This document shows positions 17,438 to 26,162 of a stretch of DNA of 64,000 bases, piece by piece (within the stretch, counting starts at the first letter, position 1; every line of letters starts with the position of its first letter). Both the position numbers and the translations under genes were made by a program. The notes below the pieces were generated by a model. That model saw nothing but the letters and a program-made list of their open reading frames with translations. It ran no database searches and was not told the origin of the DNA. Origin of the DNA: Miltoncostaea sp963703045. GTDB lineage: Bacteria > Actinomycetota > Thermoleophilia > Miltoncostaeales > Miltoncostaeaceae. The DNA lies in assembly GCA_963703045.1 (NCBI GenBank), contig OY969782.1, positions 2,801,461 to 2,865,460 of the forward strand, given 5' to 3'.

Positions 17438-19088
17438 ATGTCCGTCCCTTTCCTGGAGACGCTGCGTAGACGCAGGTCCGTCGTCCTCGTCACCAGCGCC
17501 GTCGCGGGAGCCGCCATCGCGGTGTCCGGGTGTGGCGGCGAATCCACCGACTCATCGGGGGCGGCGGCCGGCGAGATCGCCTCGTACGTCCCCGCCGGCA
17601 GCCCGCTGTACCTCGAGATGACCACCGACTTCGACGGTCCCCAGTGGACCCAGGTGGACACGCTGGCCAAGCTCTTCCCGGCCTACCCCGAGCTGCGGGC
17701 GCAGCTCGACGAGGCGCTGCGCGGCGAGGACGTCGATTTCGAGACCGACGTGAAGCCGCTGCTCGGCGACCGGGCCGCGGTGGCCGGCGTCAGCGTCCCC
17801 GACGCGGCCGGCGTGCAGGGCTCGATCACCTCGGGCGCGCCGGGTGCCGCGCTCGACGCCGCGGACGACCTGCAGTACGTCGGCGTGGTGGAGATCGCCG
17901 ACGGACAGGAGGACGAGCTCGAGGCGCTGCTGGTGCGTGAGGGCGCCACCGCCGCGGGCGAGCGTGACGGGGCCAGGCTCTACCGCACCGACGACGACAC
18001 GACGGCCGCGGCCGTGGCGGACGGCGTGCTCGTCGTCGCCGACACCGAGGCGCAGCTCAACGAGGCGCTCGACGCCCACGAGGCCGGCGGCGACCGCACC
18101 CTCGGGGGTACCGACAAGTTCACCGAGGCCCTGTCGAAGCTCCCCGCCGACGTCTTCGGTCAGCTCTACCTCGACATCGGCGCCCTCGTGCAGGCGGCCG
18201 GCAACGACAACCCGCAGCTGGCCCAGCTCGGCCTCGGCGACTACCAGAACGCCGTCCTCGCCGCGTCGCTCTCCGCGGAGCCCGAGGGCGCCCGGATCAA
18301 GGGCGTCCTGATGGGGGCGCCCTCCGTCGGCGCGGGCGAGTTCTCGCCCACGCTGACCGACAAGGTGCCGGCCGACGCCATCGCCTACGTCGGCTTCGCC
18401 GACCTGGCCGGCACCGTGACCACCATCCTCGCCCAGGTGCGGGCGTCGCAGAGCGAGGAGGCGCGGGCCCAGCTCGACGCCCTCGCCGGGCAGCTGCCGC
18501 AGCTCCTCGGGGTCTCGATCGACGACATCTCGGCTCTCGCCGAGGGCGAGCACGCGGTCGTGGTGACCTCGGGCGGCGGCCAGCCGGGCGTCACGCTCGC
18601 GCTCACGGTCGAGGACGGCGCCCGCGCCACGCGCACCCTCGACGCGCTGCGCACGGGCGTGCCGCAGCTGCTGCGCACCTTCAGCCCCGAGACCACCCTG
18701 CCCGCGTGGCAGCAGGTCCCCCTCGCCGCCGGCGTGACCGGCTGGAGGCTCCCGCTCTCGCCCGAGGCCGGCGTGGTCTACGGGGTTGACGGCGACCTGG
18801 CGCTCATCGGCACGAGCGTCGAGTCGGTCAGCGCCGTGCAGCGGCCCACCGCCCCGCTGTCGGCGTCGGCCGACTACCAGGCCGCGACGAGCGGGATGCC
18901 CGACACGGTCACCTCGGTCGCCTTCGTCAACATCGAGCAGGCCGTCGCCACCGCCCGAGCGGCTCGGCGCCCTCGACGACGCGCCCGCGAAGACGCTGGC
19001 CAACCTGCGGCCGCTCAAGAGCCTGGCGGCCTGGAGCACGGGCGGCGACACCCCCACGTTCGAGGTCTTCCTGCGCATCGCGGGCTGA
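17438..19088 (+). pseudogene. DUF3352 lipoprotein, interrupted by one frameshift
   Basis: A DUF3352-family exported protein. The ATG at 17438 follows GGAGG by 8 bases. The N-terminus has a charged patch (LRRRRS), a hydrophobic stretch and the lipobox AVSGC, so the protein should be a lipid-anchored, periplasm-facing protein. YVPAGSPLYLEMTTDF and YVGFADLAG are typical DUF3352 segments. After VNIEQAVATA, in the CCC run at 18954-18956, the frame shifts; the C-terminus (ERLGALDDAPAKTLANL to FLRIAG) continues in the next frame to 19088. Deleting one C gives 549 residues. Function unknown. Without the correction the frame runs on into metK. Confidence 0.8.
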
Positions 19089-19094
19089 CCGCCG

Positions 19095-19130
19095 CCGGTC
19101 GCCGGACCCCGATCGGGGTCCGGCGACCGG
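19095..19130 (+). terminator. Perfect 16-bp hairpin after the DUF3352 gene
   Basis: Arms 19095-19110 and 19115-19130 are exact inverted repeats of 16 bases (CCGGTCGCCGGACCCC and its complement) around a GATC loop, 6 bases after the stop. TTC and a G-run follow rather than a U-tract, so it is a GC-type terminator or an mRNA 3-prime stabiliser. Confidence 0.75.
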
Positions 19131-19198
19131 TTCGGGGGCCGCGGAGGGCCGCTGTTATAGCTCGCCCGCGCCCGACGCCCGGAAGGAGCCTCGCACGC

Positions 19199-20392
19199 AT
19201 GGCAGAGCACCTGTTCACCTCGGAATCCGTCACCGAGGGGCACCCCGACAAGATCGCCGACCAGATCTCGGACGGTGTCCTCGACGCGGTCCTCGCCGAC
19301 GATCCGCTCGGCCGAGTGGCCTGCGAGACCCTGATCACGACGGGTCAGGTGATGGTGGCCGGCGAGATCTCGACGACGACCTACGTGGACATCCCGTCCA
19401 TCGTCCGCTCCACGATCCGCGACATCGGCTACACGCGCGCCAAGTACGGCTTCGACGCCGAGACCTGCGGCGTATCGGTGGCGCTCGACGAGCAGAGCCC
19501 CGACATCGCGCAGGGGGTCAACACGGCGCTCGAGTCGCGCGGCTCCTCCGGGGGCGACCCGTACGACCTGCAGGGCGCCGGCGACCAGGGCCTGATGTTC
19601 GGGTACGCCAGCGACGAGACGCCCGAGCTCATGCCGTTGCCCATCACGCTGGCGCACCGCCTCTGCGAGCGCCTCGCGGCCATGCGCCGCTCGTCCATGG
19701 CCTACCTGCGCCCGGACGGCAAGTCGCAGGTGACGGTCCGCTACGTGGACGGCGTGCCGACCGAGGTCGTCTCGGTCGTCGTCTCGACCCAGCACGCGCC
19801 CGAGGTCTCGGCCGAGCTGCTGCGCGACGAGGTCATCAACCAGGTCGTGCGCCCGGTGCTCGAGGGCTTCGGCATGTGGCGCGACGGCATCAACTTCTAC
19901 ATCAACCCCACCGGCATCTTCGTGGTCGGCGGGCCGCTCGGCGACGCCGGGCTCACCGGGCGCAAGATCATCGTCGACACGTACGGCGGGATGGCCCGCC
20001 ACGGCGGCGGCGCCTTCAGCGGCAAGGACCCGTCGAAGGTCGACCGCTCGGCCGCGTACGCCGCGCGCTGGGTCGCCAAGAACGTGGTCGCCGCCGGTTT
20101 CGCCCGGCGCTGCGAGGTGCAGGTGGCCTACGCGATCGGCGTCGCCCGCCCGGTGTCGATCATGGTCGAGACCTACGGCACCGAGACCCGCTCGCCCGAG
20201 CTGATCGGCGAGTGGATCAGGGCCAGCTTCGACCTGCGCCCCGGCGCGATCGTCGAGAAGCTCGACCTGCGGCGGCCGATCTACCAGAAGACGGCCGCCT
20301 ACGGCCACTTCGGGCGCACCGACCCCGACTTCACGTGGGAGGACACGTCCATCGGCCGCGAGGCCGGCGGGCGGCTCGCCGCCAGCGCCTGA
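19199..20392 (+). CDS. metK: S-adenosylmethionine synthetase
   Basis: The 397-residue enzyme makes SAM from methionine and ATP. Family marks are FTSESVTEGHPDKIADQISD at the N-terminus, GAGDQGLMFGYA, DGKSQVTV, NPTGIFVVGGPLGDAGLTGRK, DTYGGMARHGGGAFSGKD and the late AYGHFGR. GGAAGGAG lies about 10 bases before ATG 19199. A weak -10 (TATAGC at 19156) sits between the upstream hairpin and the gene, so metK probably has its own promoter. No SAM riboswitch fold is apparent in the ~70-base leader. Confidence 0.98.
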   Translation: MAEHLFTSESVTEGHPDKIADQISDGVLDAVLADDPLGRVACETLITTGQVMVAGEISTTTYVDIPSIVRSTIRDIGYTRAKYGFDAETCGVSVALDEQSPDIAQGVNTALESRGSSGGDPYDLQGAGDQGLMFGYASDETPELMPLPITLAHRLCERLAAMRRSSMAYLRPDGKSQVTVRYVDGVPTEVVSVVVSTQHAPEVSAELLRDEVINQVVRPVLEGFGMWRDGINFYINPTGIFVVGGPLGDAGLTGRKIIVDTYGGMARHGGGAFSGKDPSKVDRSAAYAARWVAKNVVAAGFARRCEVQVAYAIGVARPVSIMVETYGTETRSPELIGEWIRASFDLRPGAIVEKLDLRRPIYQKTAAYGHFGRTDPDFTWEDTSIGREAGGRLAASA

Positions 20393-20462
20393 CCTCGGGG
20401 AGGCACCCGTCCCGCCCAGCGGCGCACCGCCCGTCGCACCGGCGCCGCCGGCCGCCGCACAG

Positions 20463-22652
20463 GTGCTGCCGCTGGTCGCGGCCGCCGGCCTCGACCGCGT
20501 CCTCGACTACGCGGTGCCCGAGGGGCTCGCGGACGCGGCCGCCCCGGGGGCCCTGGTCGTGTGCCCCCTCGGCCCGCGGCGGGTGCTCGGCGTGGTGGTC
20601 GAGCGCCGCGCGCCCACCCACGAGGGACGGCTGGTGCCGATCGCCGGGGTCGTCGCCGGGGCGCCCGTGCCGCCCGAGCTGCTCGCGCTGGCGCGGTGGA
20701 TGGCGCGCTACTACCTCGCCCCGGTGGCCGCCTGCCTGAGGCTGGTGCTGCCCCCGGGCGGGGGTGGCCGGCTGCGTCGCACGGAGGACGGGGGCTGGAG
20801 GGTCGTGCCGCCGCCGGGCCCCCGCGAGCGCGTGGTGGCCCGCCTGATCGACGCCGCCCGCGCGGGGTCGCCCCGCCGCCGGGCCGTCGCCGACGCACTG
20901 GCCGGCCGGGGGGGCGCCCTGACCGCGGCCGAGCTGTGCCGCGCGGCCGGCACGACCCACGCCACGTTGCGGGTGATGGCGGAGGAGGGGGTGGTCGCCC
21001 TGGACCGCGAGGCCGTGCCCACCGACGCCCTGGTCTCGGCCGGGGGCGCGGCGCCCGCACGCGACGCCGCGCCGCCGCTGACCTCCGAGCAGGCCGCCGC
21101 CGCGGCGGCGATCGCGGGCGCGCTCGACTCGGGCGGAGGCCCCCTGCTGCTGCACGGGGTGACCGGCTCCGGCAAGACCGAGGTCTACCTCGAGGCCATC
21201 GAGGCGGCGCGGCGGCGCGGTCGCGGGAGCCTCGTGCTGGTGCCCGAGATCGCCCTCACCCCGCAGCTCCTCGGGCGCCTCCGCGCACGCCTCGGCCCCG
21301 GCGTCGCGATCTGGCACTCGGCCCTCTCCCCGGCCGAGCGCGCGGTCGAGCACCGGCGCGTGCGGGAGGGCGAGGCCGACGTGGTGCTGGGCGCCCGGAG
21401 CGCCGTCTTCGCCCCGGTCGCGCGCCTCGGGCTGATCGTCGTCGACGAGGAGCACGACCCCTCGTACAAGCAGGACGGCGCGCCGCGCTACGACGCCCGC
21501 CAGGTGGCGGCCCGCCGGGCGCGGGACGCGGGGGCGGCGGCGGTGTACGGCAGCGCGACCCCGCGCCCCGAGGCGTGGCAGGCGCTGCCGCGCCACACCC
21601 TGAGCCGCCGCGCCGACGGGTCGGAACTGCCCGCGGTCGAGATCGTCGACATGCGCATGCAGGGGGCGGGCCCGGTCTCGAGGCCGTTGGCCCGCGCGCT
21701 GCACGAGGCCGCCGCCCGGGGCGAGAAGGCGATCGTGCTCGCCAGCCGGCGCGGGTTCTCGCTCATGGCGCTGTGCCGGGGGTGCGGGTGGATCGCGCGC
21801 TGCCCCGACTGCGACGTCGCCCTCGTCCAGCACGAGCGGCCGCGGCGGCTGGCCTGCCACCACTGCGGCCACGAGCAGCCGGTGCCCGGTGTCTGCCCGA
21901 GCTGCCACGGCGCTGACATCGCGCGTCAGGGCGCGGGGTCGCAGGGGGTGGAGGAGAGCCTGCGGCGGCTGGTGCCGCGGGCGCGCATCGTCCGCATGGA
22001 CGGCTCGAGCGCCTCGGGCCGTGGCGCCGTCGCCCGGCTGCTGGCCGAGTTCTCGCGGCCCGGGCCGGCGATCCTCCTCGGCACCCAGATGGTGGCCAAG
22101 GGGCACGACCTGCCCGACGTCACGGTGGCCGCCGCGGTCGATGCCGACGCGCCCCTGCAGTACGCGGGCTTCCGCTCCGAGGAGCGCGCCTTCTCGCTGA
22201 TCGTGCAGCTCGCCGGCAGGGCCGGCCGGCGCGGGGAGGCGGCGCGCGTGATCGTGCAGGCCTACGAGCCCGAGGCCCGCGCGGTGCGGCTGGGCGCGCG
22301 CCACGCGGTCGGCGAGTTCCTCGCCGGCGAGGTCGGCCGTCGCCGCGAGCACGGGCTTCCGCCGTTCGCGCACCTCGTCAGGATCGTCGTCGACGGTGAC
22401 GATCCGGAGGGCGTCACGGCTCAGGCGGCGGAGCTCGCCGCGGCGATGCGCGACGCGGCGCCCGACGTCGCCGTGCTCGGGCCGGCGCCGCTGCATCGCC
22501 TACGGGGCCGCACGCGCCGGGCGGTGCTGCTGCGCGCGCCCCGGCCCTCGCAGATGACGACGCCGCTGCGCGCCGTGCTCGGCGACCGTGCCGCGGCGCT
22601 GCGGCGGGCCGGCGCGCGCGCCGCGATCGACGTTGACCCCCAGGACGCCTGA
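20463..22652 (+). CDS. priA: Primosomal protein N' (PriA helicase)
   Basis: The 729-residue helicase reloads the replisome at stalled forks. Residues 1-~100 form the 3-prime DNA-binding domain. Walker A GVTGSGKTE is near 233, Walker B VVDEEHD follows, then YGSATP. The zinc module is complete with four pairs (CRGCG, CPDC, CHHCG, CPSC) near 438-485. Helicase motifs GTQMVAKGHD and QLAGRAGRRG are intact, so this is not the helicase-dead actinobacterial PriA type. GTG at 20463 is the only normal start; no ATG or GTG lies between the metK stop and it. Confidence 0.95.
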   Translation: MLPLVAAAGLDRVLDYAVPEGLADAAAPGALVVCPLGPRRVLGVVVERRAPTHEGRLVPIAGVVAGAPVPPELLALARWMARYYLAPVAACLRLVLPPGGGGRLRRTEDGGWRVVPPPGPRERVVARLIDAARAGSPRRRAVADALAGRGGALTAAELCRAAGTTHATLRVMAEEGVVALDREAVPTDALVSAGGAAPARDAAPPLTSEQAAAAAAIAGALDSGGGPLLLHGVTGSGKTEVYLEAIEAARRRGRGSLVLVPEIALTPQLLGRLRARLGPGVAIWHSALSPAERAVEHRRVREGEADVVLGARSAVFAPVARLGLIVVDEEHDPSYKQDGAPRYDARQVAARRARDAGAAAVYGSATPRPEAWQALPRHTLSRRADGSELPAVEIVDMRMQGAGPVSRPLARALHEAAARGEKAIVLASRRGFSLMALCRGCGWIARCPDCDVALVQHERPRRLACHHCGHEQPVPGVCPSCHGADIARQGAGSQGVEESLRRLVPRARIVRMDGSSASGRGAVARLLAEFSRPGPAILLGTQMVAKGHDLPDVTVAAAVDADAPLQYAGFRSEERAFSLIVQLAGRAGRRGEAARVIVQAYEPEARAVRLGARHAVGEFLAGEVGRRREHGLPPFAHLVRIVVDGDDPEGVTAQAAELAAAMRDAAPDVAVLGPAPLHRLRGRTRRAVLLRAPRPSQMTTPLRAVLGDRAAALRRAGARAAIDVDPQDA

Positions 22653-22789
22653 GCCGCGATCCGGCGTCCGCGCGGGCCCCGCTCAGGGGGCAACCGCACG
22701 CGGCCGATGGGGAGGGCAGGGGTCCTTCGCTGCCGACGGCGCGGGCGATCGGCCGACCGCATCCGCGCCGGCCGGGGACGCGGTGCGGC

Positions 22790-23290
22790 ATGGGCGACCC
22801 GCGGCCGAGCGAGCGCGCGAGCCTGCGCCGGGTGGCGGCGGCCGTCGTCGCCCGCGCCGACGCGACGGCCCTCGAGGTGGTGGCCGCCGAGGTCGCTGCC
22901 CTCATGGGGGCCGAGCAGGGGTTCGTGCTGCGCCTGCTGGGTGACGACCGCGTGGCGCCGGCCGCGGCCGTCGGGGTCGAGCCGTCGCCGGTCGGCACGG
23001 ACGGCCTGGCCGGCGAGGCGATCCCCGACGGGGCGCGCCTGCTCGCGGTCGCCGACGCCTGGGAGCGGTTGACGGCCGGCGGCGCCGGTGCGACCTGGGG
23101 CGCGGTGACGGCCCTCGCCGACCGCGAGGGGCGCTGGTACGCCCCCGCCGCCGTCGCGTGCCTCCACGCCGTCCGCCGCCCGGGGGCGGCTGAGGGCCGC
23201 CGGGGCCGCCCGCGCGAGCGCGTGAGGGCTCCGGCGGGGCGGTTCGCTACGCTTGCGAGCGGTCCGTCACTCGCCAAGGAGCGCTCGTCC
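22790..23290 (+). pseudogene. GAF / HD-GYP remnant
   Basis: The 638 bases between priA and the next well-supported gene hold an open frame that looks like the two ends of a signalling protein fused. From ATG 22790, ALEVVAAEVAALMGAEQGFV resembles the start of a GAF domain. After ~60 residues it jumps to DGLAGEAIPDGARLLAVADA and EGRWYAPAAVACLHAV, which match the end of an HD-GYP phosphodiesterase domain. The HD and GYP motifs themselves are absent. The frame has no stop before the next gene, so it is either a decayed gene or an N-terminal extension of it. The bases 22653-22789 hold nothing I can name. Confidence 0.4.
23248..23253 (+). promoter_or_regulatory. -10 box upstream of the nuclease-like gene
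   Basis: TACGCT fits TAnnnT and lies 37 bases before ATG 23291, with AAGGAG between them as ribosome binding site. This supports treating the gene at 23291 as separate from the remnant upstream. Confidence 0.4.
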
Positions 23291-24151
23291 ATGCCGGTTC
23301 CCCGCCTTTTCGAGGCGTCCAGCGACCCACGTGAGCAGTGGGTCCACGTCCTCGCAACGCTCCTGGGCCTCGGCGGCCCTGAGACGCGGACGGCACTGGT
23401 CGAGGAGATCTCGGGCGAGTCGCTGCCGGAGGCGGACGCCCTGCTGGTGCGCGAGCAGCGCCCGATGACGGACGATCTGCTCGGTGACATCGTCGTGCGC
23501 GGCGCCGGCTGGACGTTCGCGGTGCAGGCCAGCCTCGCCTTCGACGCCGACGAGGAGGAGCGGCTGCGGGCGACGCACGCCGCCCTCGGCGAGAGCTACG
23601 ACAAGGTGATCGTCGTCGCGGTGACGCCCGACCGCAAGCCGCCCGCCGCCGTCGAGCGCGCCTCGGCGGACGGCATGAACATCCGCCACCGCAGCTGGCT
23701 GCGGGTGCGCGACTGGGTGCAGGAGCGTCCCGAGCGCGGGCGCGCCCAGGGCACCGATCTGCTGCTGCTGCGCGAGGCCGACTACTTCTTCACCCCGCGG
23801 GTCGCCGAGCTCTACCGTCTGGAGGGCCTCATGCCGCTGGTGGACCAGGCCCTGCGGCCGAGCCTCGCGGGCATGTTCTTCGACCTGAACGAGCTCGCCC
23901 CGGCTCCGCTGATCCGCAACGAGGCCGGCGCCGCCCGCGTGGCCTTCCCGCGCACGGGCGACACCCAGGTCGAGATCGCCGTCGGCAGCGGCGGCCTCGC
24001 CCTGACGCTCGCGAGCGCCGAGGCGGGCCCGGGGTACGCCGCCGACGGCGACGGGCGCCATCGCCTCGCGGTGAACGACGCCGGCGACTACCTCGCCGCC
24101 CGCGCATGGACCCAGTCCACGGCCCGGGCGCTGCTGCCGGCGCGGAGATGA
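23291..24151 (+). CDS. Hypothetical protein with a possible degenerate PD-(D/E)XK-like core
   Basis: A 286-residue protein I do not recognise as a family. ATG 23291 follows AAGGAG by about 10 bases. The first half (DDLLGDIVVRGAGWTFAVQA, then YDKVIVVAVTPD) has the Asp-strand-strand-helix-strand order of restriction-type nucleases. However, the place of the catalytic E-x-K reads VQAS, so it would be inactive if it belongs there. The middle has FFTPRVAELYRL and the C-terminus a short beta-rich part. Its TGA overlaps the following kinase as ATGA, so the two are probably translated together and work together. The nuclease-like reading is by eye and weak. Confidence 0.55.
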   Translation: MPVPRLFEASSDPREQWVHVLATLLGLGGPETRTALVEEISGESLPEADALLVREQRPMTDDLLGDIVVRGAGWTFAVQASLAFDADEEERLRATHAALGESYDKVIVVAVTPDRKPPAAVERASADGMNIRHRSWLRVRDWVQERPERGRAQGTDLLLLREADYFFTPRVAELYRLEGLMPLVDQALRPSLAGMFFDLNELAPAPLIRNEAGAARVAFPRTGDTQVEIAVGSGGLALTLASAEAGPGYAADGDGRHRLAVNDAGDYLAARAWTQSTARALLPARR

Positions 24152-25575
24152 CCGCCGTCGCCCAGGAGCGGCTGGTCGGCTCCTGGCTGCTCGAGGAGCG
24201 GATCGGGGGAGGGGGCCAGGCCGCGGTGTACCGCGCGCGGCACGCGGTCCTCCTCCGGCCGGCCGCCCTCAAGCTCGTGCACCCCGCCGTCTGGGCGGAC
24301 CCCGCGTTCCGCGTCCGCTTCCGGCGCGAGTGCGACGCCCTCGCCGCCCTCGACCACCCCGGCATCGTGCCGATCATCGACGCCGGCGAGCACGACGGCC
24401 GCGGCTACCTGGTGATGGCGCTCGCCCGCGGCGGCAGCCTCGCCGCGCGCCTCGCGGCGGGGCCGATGGCGCCGGCCGAGGCCGCCCGGCTCGTGGCGTC
24501 GATCGCGTCGGCTCTCGACGCCGCCCACCGCGCCGGCGTGCTGCACCGCGACGTGACGCCGGGCAACGTGCTGCTCGACCCCGCCGGCCCCTGGCTCGCC
24601 GACTTCGGCATCGCGGTGCGCTCCGACGCCACGGCGCTGACCGACGCGGGCGCGCTGATCGGCACCGCCGGCTACCTGGCGCCCGAGCTCATCGCCGGCG
24701 CGCGCGCCACGCCCGCCTCCGATCGCTACGCCCTCGCGGCGACCGCCTTCCGGGCCCTCACGGGCGAGGCGCCGTTCCGGGCCGACGGGCGCGCCGGCCT
24801 GCTCCACGCACATGCGCACCGCGTGCCCCGCCGGGCGTCGGAGGTGCGCCCCGGGCTGCCCCCCGCGCTCGACGCGGCGCTCGCGGACGGGCTCGCGATC
24901 GACCCGGCCCACCGGCCCGCCAGCGGCGCCGCGCTGGCCGAGGCCATCGAGGCCGCGCTCGGCGGCACCGGCGCGCCCACCCGCGCGCTCGTCCGCCGCC
25001 GGCCGGCGGCGGCCCGCCGGAGGCGTCGCCGGGCCCTGGTCGTGCCGGCGCTCGTCCTGGCCGGCGTCATCGCCGCCGGGGGCGCCGCGTCGGCCCTCAC
25101 GTGGGGTCTCGGGTCGGACCCGCCTCCGCCGGCCCCGCCCGCGGCCAACCCGCGCGTGACCCTCCCCGAGACCGTCCCCGGCCCTGACGGCCTGGGCGTA
25201 CGGGCCGCGCCGGCCGCCGCCGAGGACCTGCCGGGCGCCGTCGCCGTGCCGGGCGCGGTGGCCGCCGACGTGGGGGCGGTGCGGGTGACCGCCGTGCCCG
25301 GCGGCTGGGCCGCCCTCGCGCCCCTCTCCGCGCGCCTCGAGGCCGACGACTACGTGCTCGAGCCGCTCACGTCGGGGGGGACGCCGATCGGGGTGGTGGC
25401 GCGCCGTCACACGATCATCGACGTCCTCGGCCAGTCGGAGCGCTGGGCGCTGCTCGTGCTGTCGGAGTCGTCGGGCGAGCGCGCGGTGCTCGTGCGGGGG
25501 GTCTTCGAGGAGCCGATGGAGTACGCGGGGGCGCTCGCCCGGGCCCGCGGATCCCAGGTGCGTCCGGGGGGCTGA
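24148..25575 (+). CDS. Membrane-anchored Ser/Thr protein kinase
   Basis: A 475-residue eukaryote-type kinase. The Gly-rich loop GGGGQAAVY is at 20-28, Lys42 (AALKLV) binds ATP, the catalytic loop is LHRDVTPGNVLL at 132-143 and ADFGIAV is the Mg loop. Thr137 stands where most Ser/Thr kinases have Lys (HRDVKPxN); Ser or Thr there is known in other bacterial kinases. One membrane segment (ALVVPALVLAGVIAAG, about 296-320) follows an Arg-rich stop. The ~155-residue outer domain is not PASTA and is unrecognised. ATG 24148 overlaps the gene above as ATGA; an upstream in-frame ATG at 24106 lies inside that gene. Confidence 0.9.
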   Translation: MTAVAQERLVGSWLLEERIGGGGQAAVYRARHAVLLRPAALKLVHPAVWADPAFRVRFRRECDALAALDHPGIVPIIDAGEHDGRGYLVMALARGGSLAARLAAGPMAPAEAARLVASIASALDAAHRAGVLHRDVTPGNVLLDPAGPWLADFGIAVRSDATALTDAGALIGTAGYLAPELIAGARATPASDRYALAATAFRALTGEAPFRADGRAGLLHAHAHRVPRRASEVRPGLPPALDAALADGLAIDPAHRPASGAALAEAIEAALGGTGAPTRALVRRRPAAARRRRRRALVVPALVLAGVIAAGGAASALTWGLGSDPPPPAPPAANPRVTLPETVPGPDGLGVRAAPAAAEDLPGAVAVPGAVAADVGAVRVTAVPGGWAALAPLSARLEADDYVLEPLTSGGTPIGVVARRHTIIDVLGQSERWALLVLSESSGERAVLVRGVFEEPMEYAGALARARGSQVRPGG

Positions 25576-25602
25576 GCCCGGAGAGGGGGCGCGGGCGCTT
25601 GC

Positions 25603-25608
25603 TAGAGT
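25603..25608 (+). promoter_or_regulatory. -10 box before def
   Basis: TAGAGT fits TAnnnT and ends 7 bases before the def ATG, the spacing expected for a leaderless transcript. It would drive the def-fmt-rsmB-rpe-rib series. Confidence 0.45.
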
Positions 25609-25615
25609 CGGGCGG

Positions 25616-26155
25616 ATGTCATCCCGTGCCCTCGACGACCCCGCCCTCGAGCGGCGACGCCTGGCGGCGCTCGGTCAGATCCGTCAGATCGGGGACCCCG
25701 TGCTGCGGGCTCCGGCGCTGACGATCACCGAGTTCGACGAGGCCCTCGAGGACGACGCCCACCGCATGATCGCGATCATGCAGGACGCCCGCGGCGTCGG
25801 GCTCGCCGCGCCCCAGATCGGCTCGCTGCGCCGGCTGATCGTGGTCATGACCGGCGAGGACGCCCCCCCGGCCGTGCTCTGCAATCCCGAGATCACGTGG
25901 CGCTCGGATGAGGAGGAGGGCGACTACGAGGGCTGCCTCTCGATCGGGGAGATCAGCGTGGAGGTGCTCCGCGCCTCCGCGATCCGGGTGCGCGCGCAGG
26001 ACATGCGCGGAGAGGTGGTCGAGCTCGAGGCCGAGGGTTTCGGGGCGCGCGTGATCCAGCACGAGCTCGATCACCTCGACGGTGTGCTGATCCTCGACCG
26101 CACGGCGCCCGAGCAGCGCCGGGAGGCGCTGAAGGCGCTGCGCGACGGGAGCTGA
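25616..26155 (+). CDS. def: Peptide deformylase
   Basis: The 179-residue metalloenzyme removes formyl groups from new proteins. All three motifs are present: GVGLAAPQIG near 61, EGCLS at 105-109 with the metal ligand Cys107, and HELDH at 149-153 with the two His ligands. It begins the operon and is followed 7 bases later by fmt, which adds the formyl group it removes. The N-terminal ~20 residues (ALDDPALERRRLA) extend beyond the usual start; no later start fits better. Confidence 0.96.
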   Translation: MSSRALDDPALERRRLAALGQIRQIGDPVLRAPALTITEFDEALEDDAHRMIAIMQDARGVGLAAPQIGSLRRLIVVMTGEDAPPAVLCNPEITWRSDEEEGDYEGCLSIGEISVEVLRASAIRVRAQDMRGEVVELEAEGFGARVIQHELDHLDGVLILDRTAPEQRREALKALRDGS

Positions 26156-26162
26156 CCGGCCG

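Noticed and set aside
19131..19198. A SAM riboswitch before metK
   Set aside because: The leader after the hairpin is under 70 bases and shows no SAM-I, II or IV core; only a weak -10 and a ribosome binding site are seen.
17378..20392. A 1004-codon open frame joining the DUF3352 protein to MetK
   Set aside because: It arises from the frameshift at 18954; a perfect hairpin and a ribosome binding site separate the two genes.
20331..22496. A 721-codon open frame antisense to priA
   Set aside because: Same reason: no motif, no ribosome site, and priA is intact on the plus strand.
20463..22652. Helicase-dead actinobacterial PriA
   Set aside because: Walker A, DEEH and the late helicase motifs are all intact.
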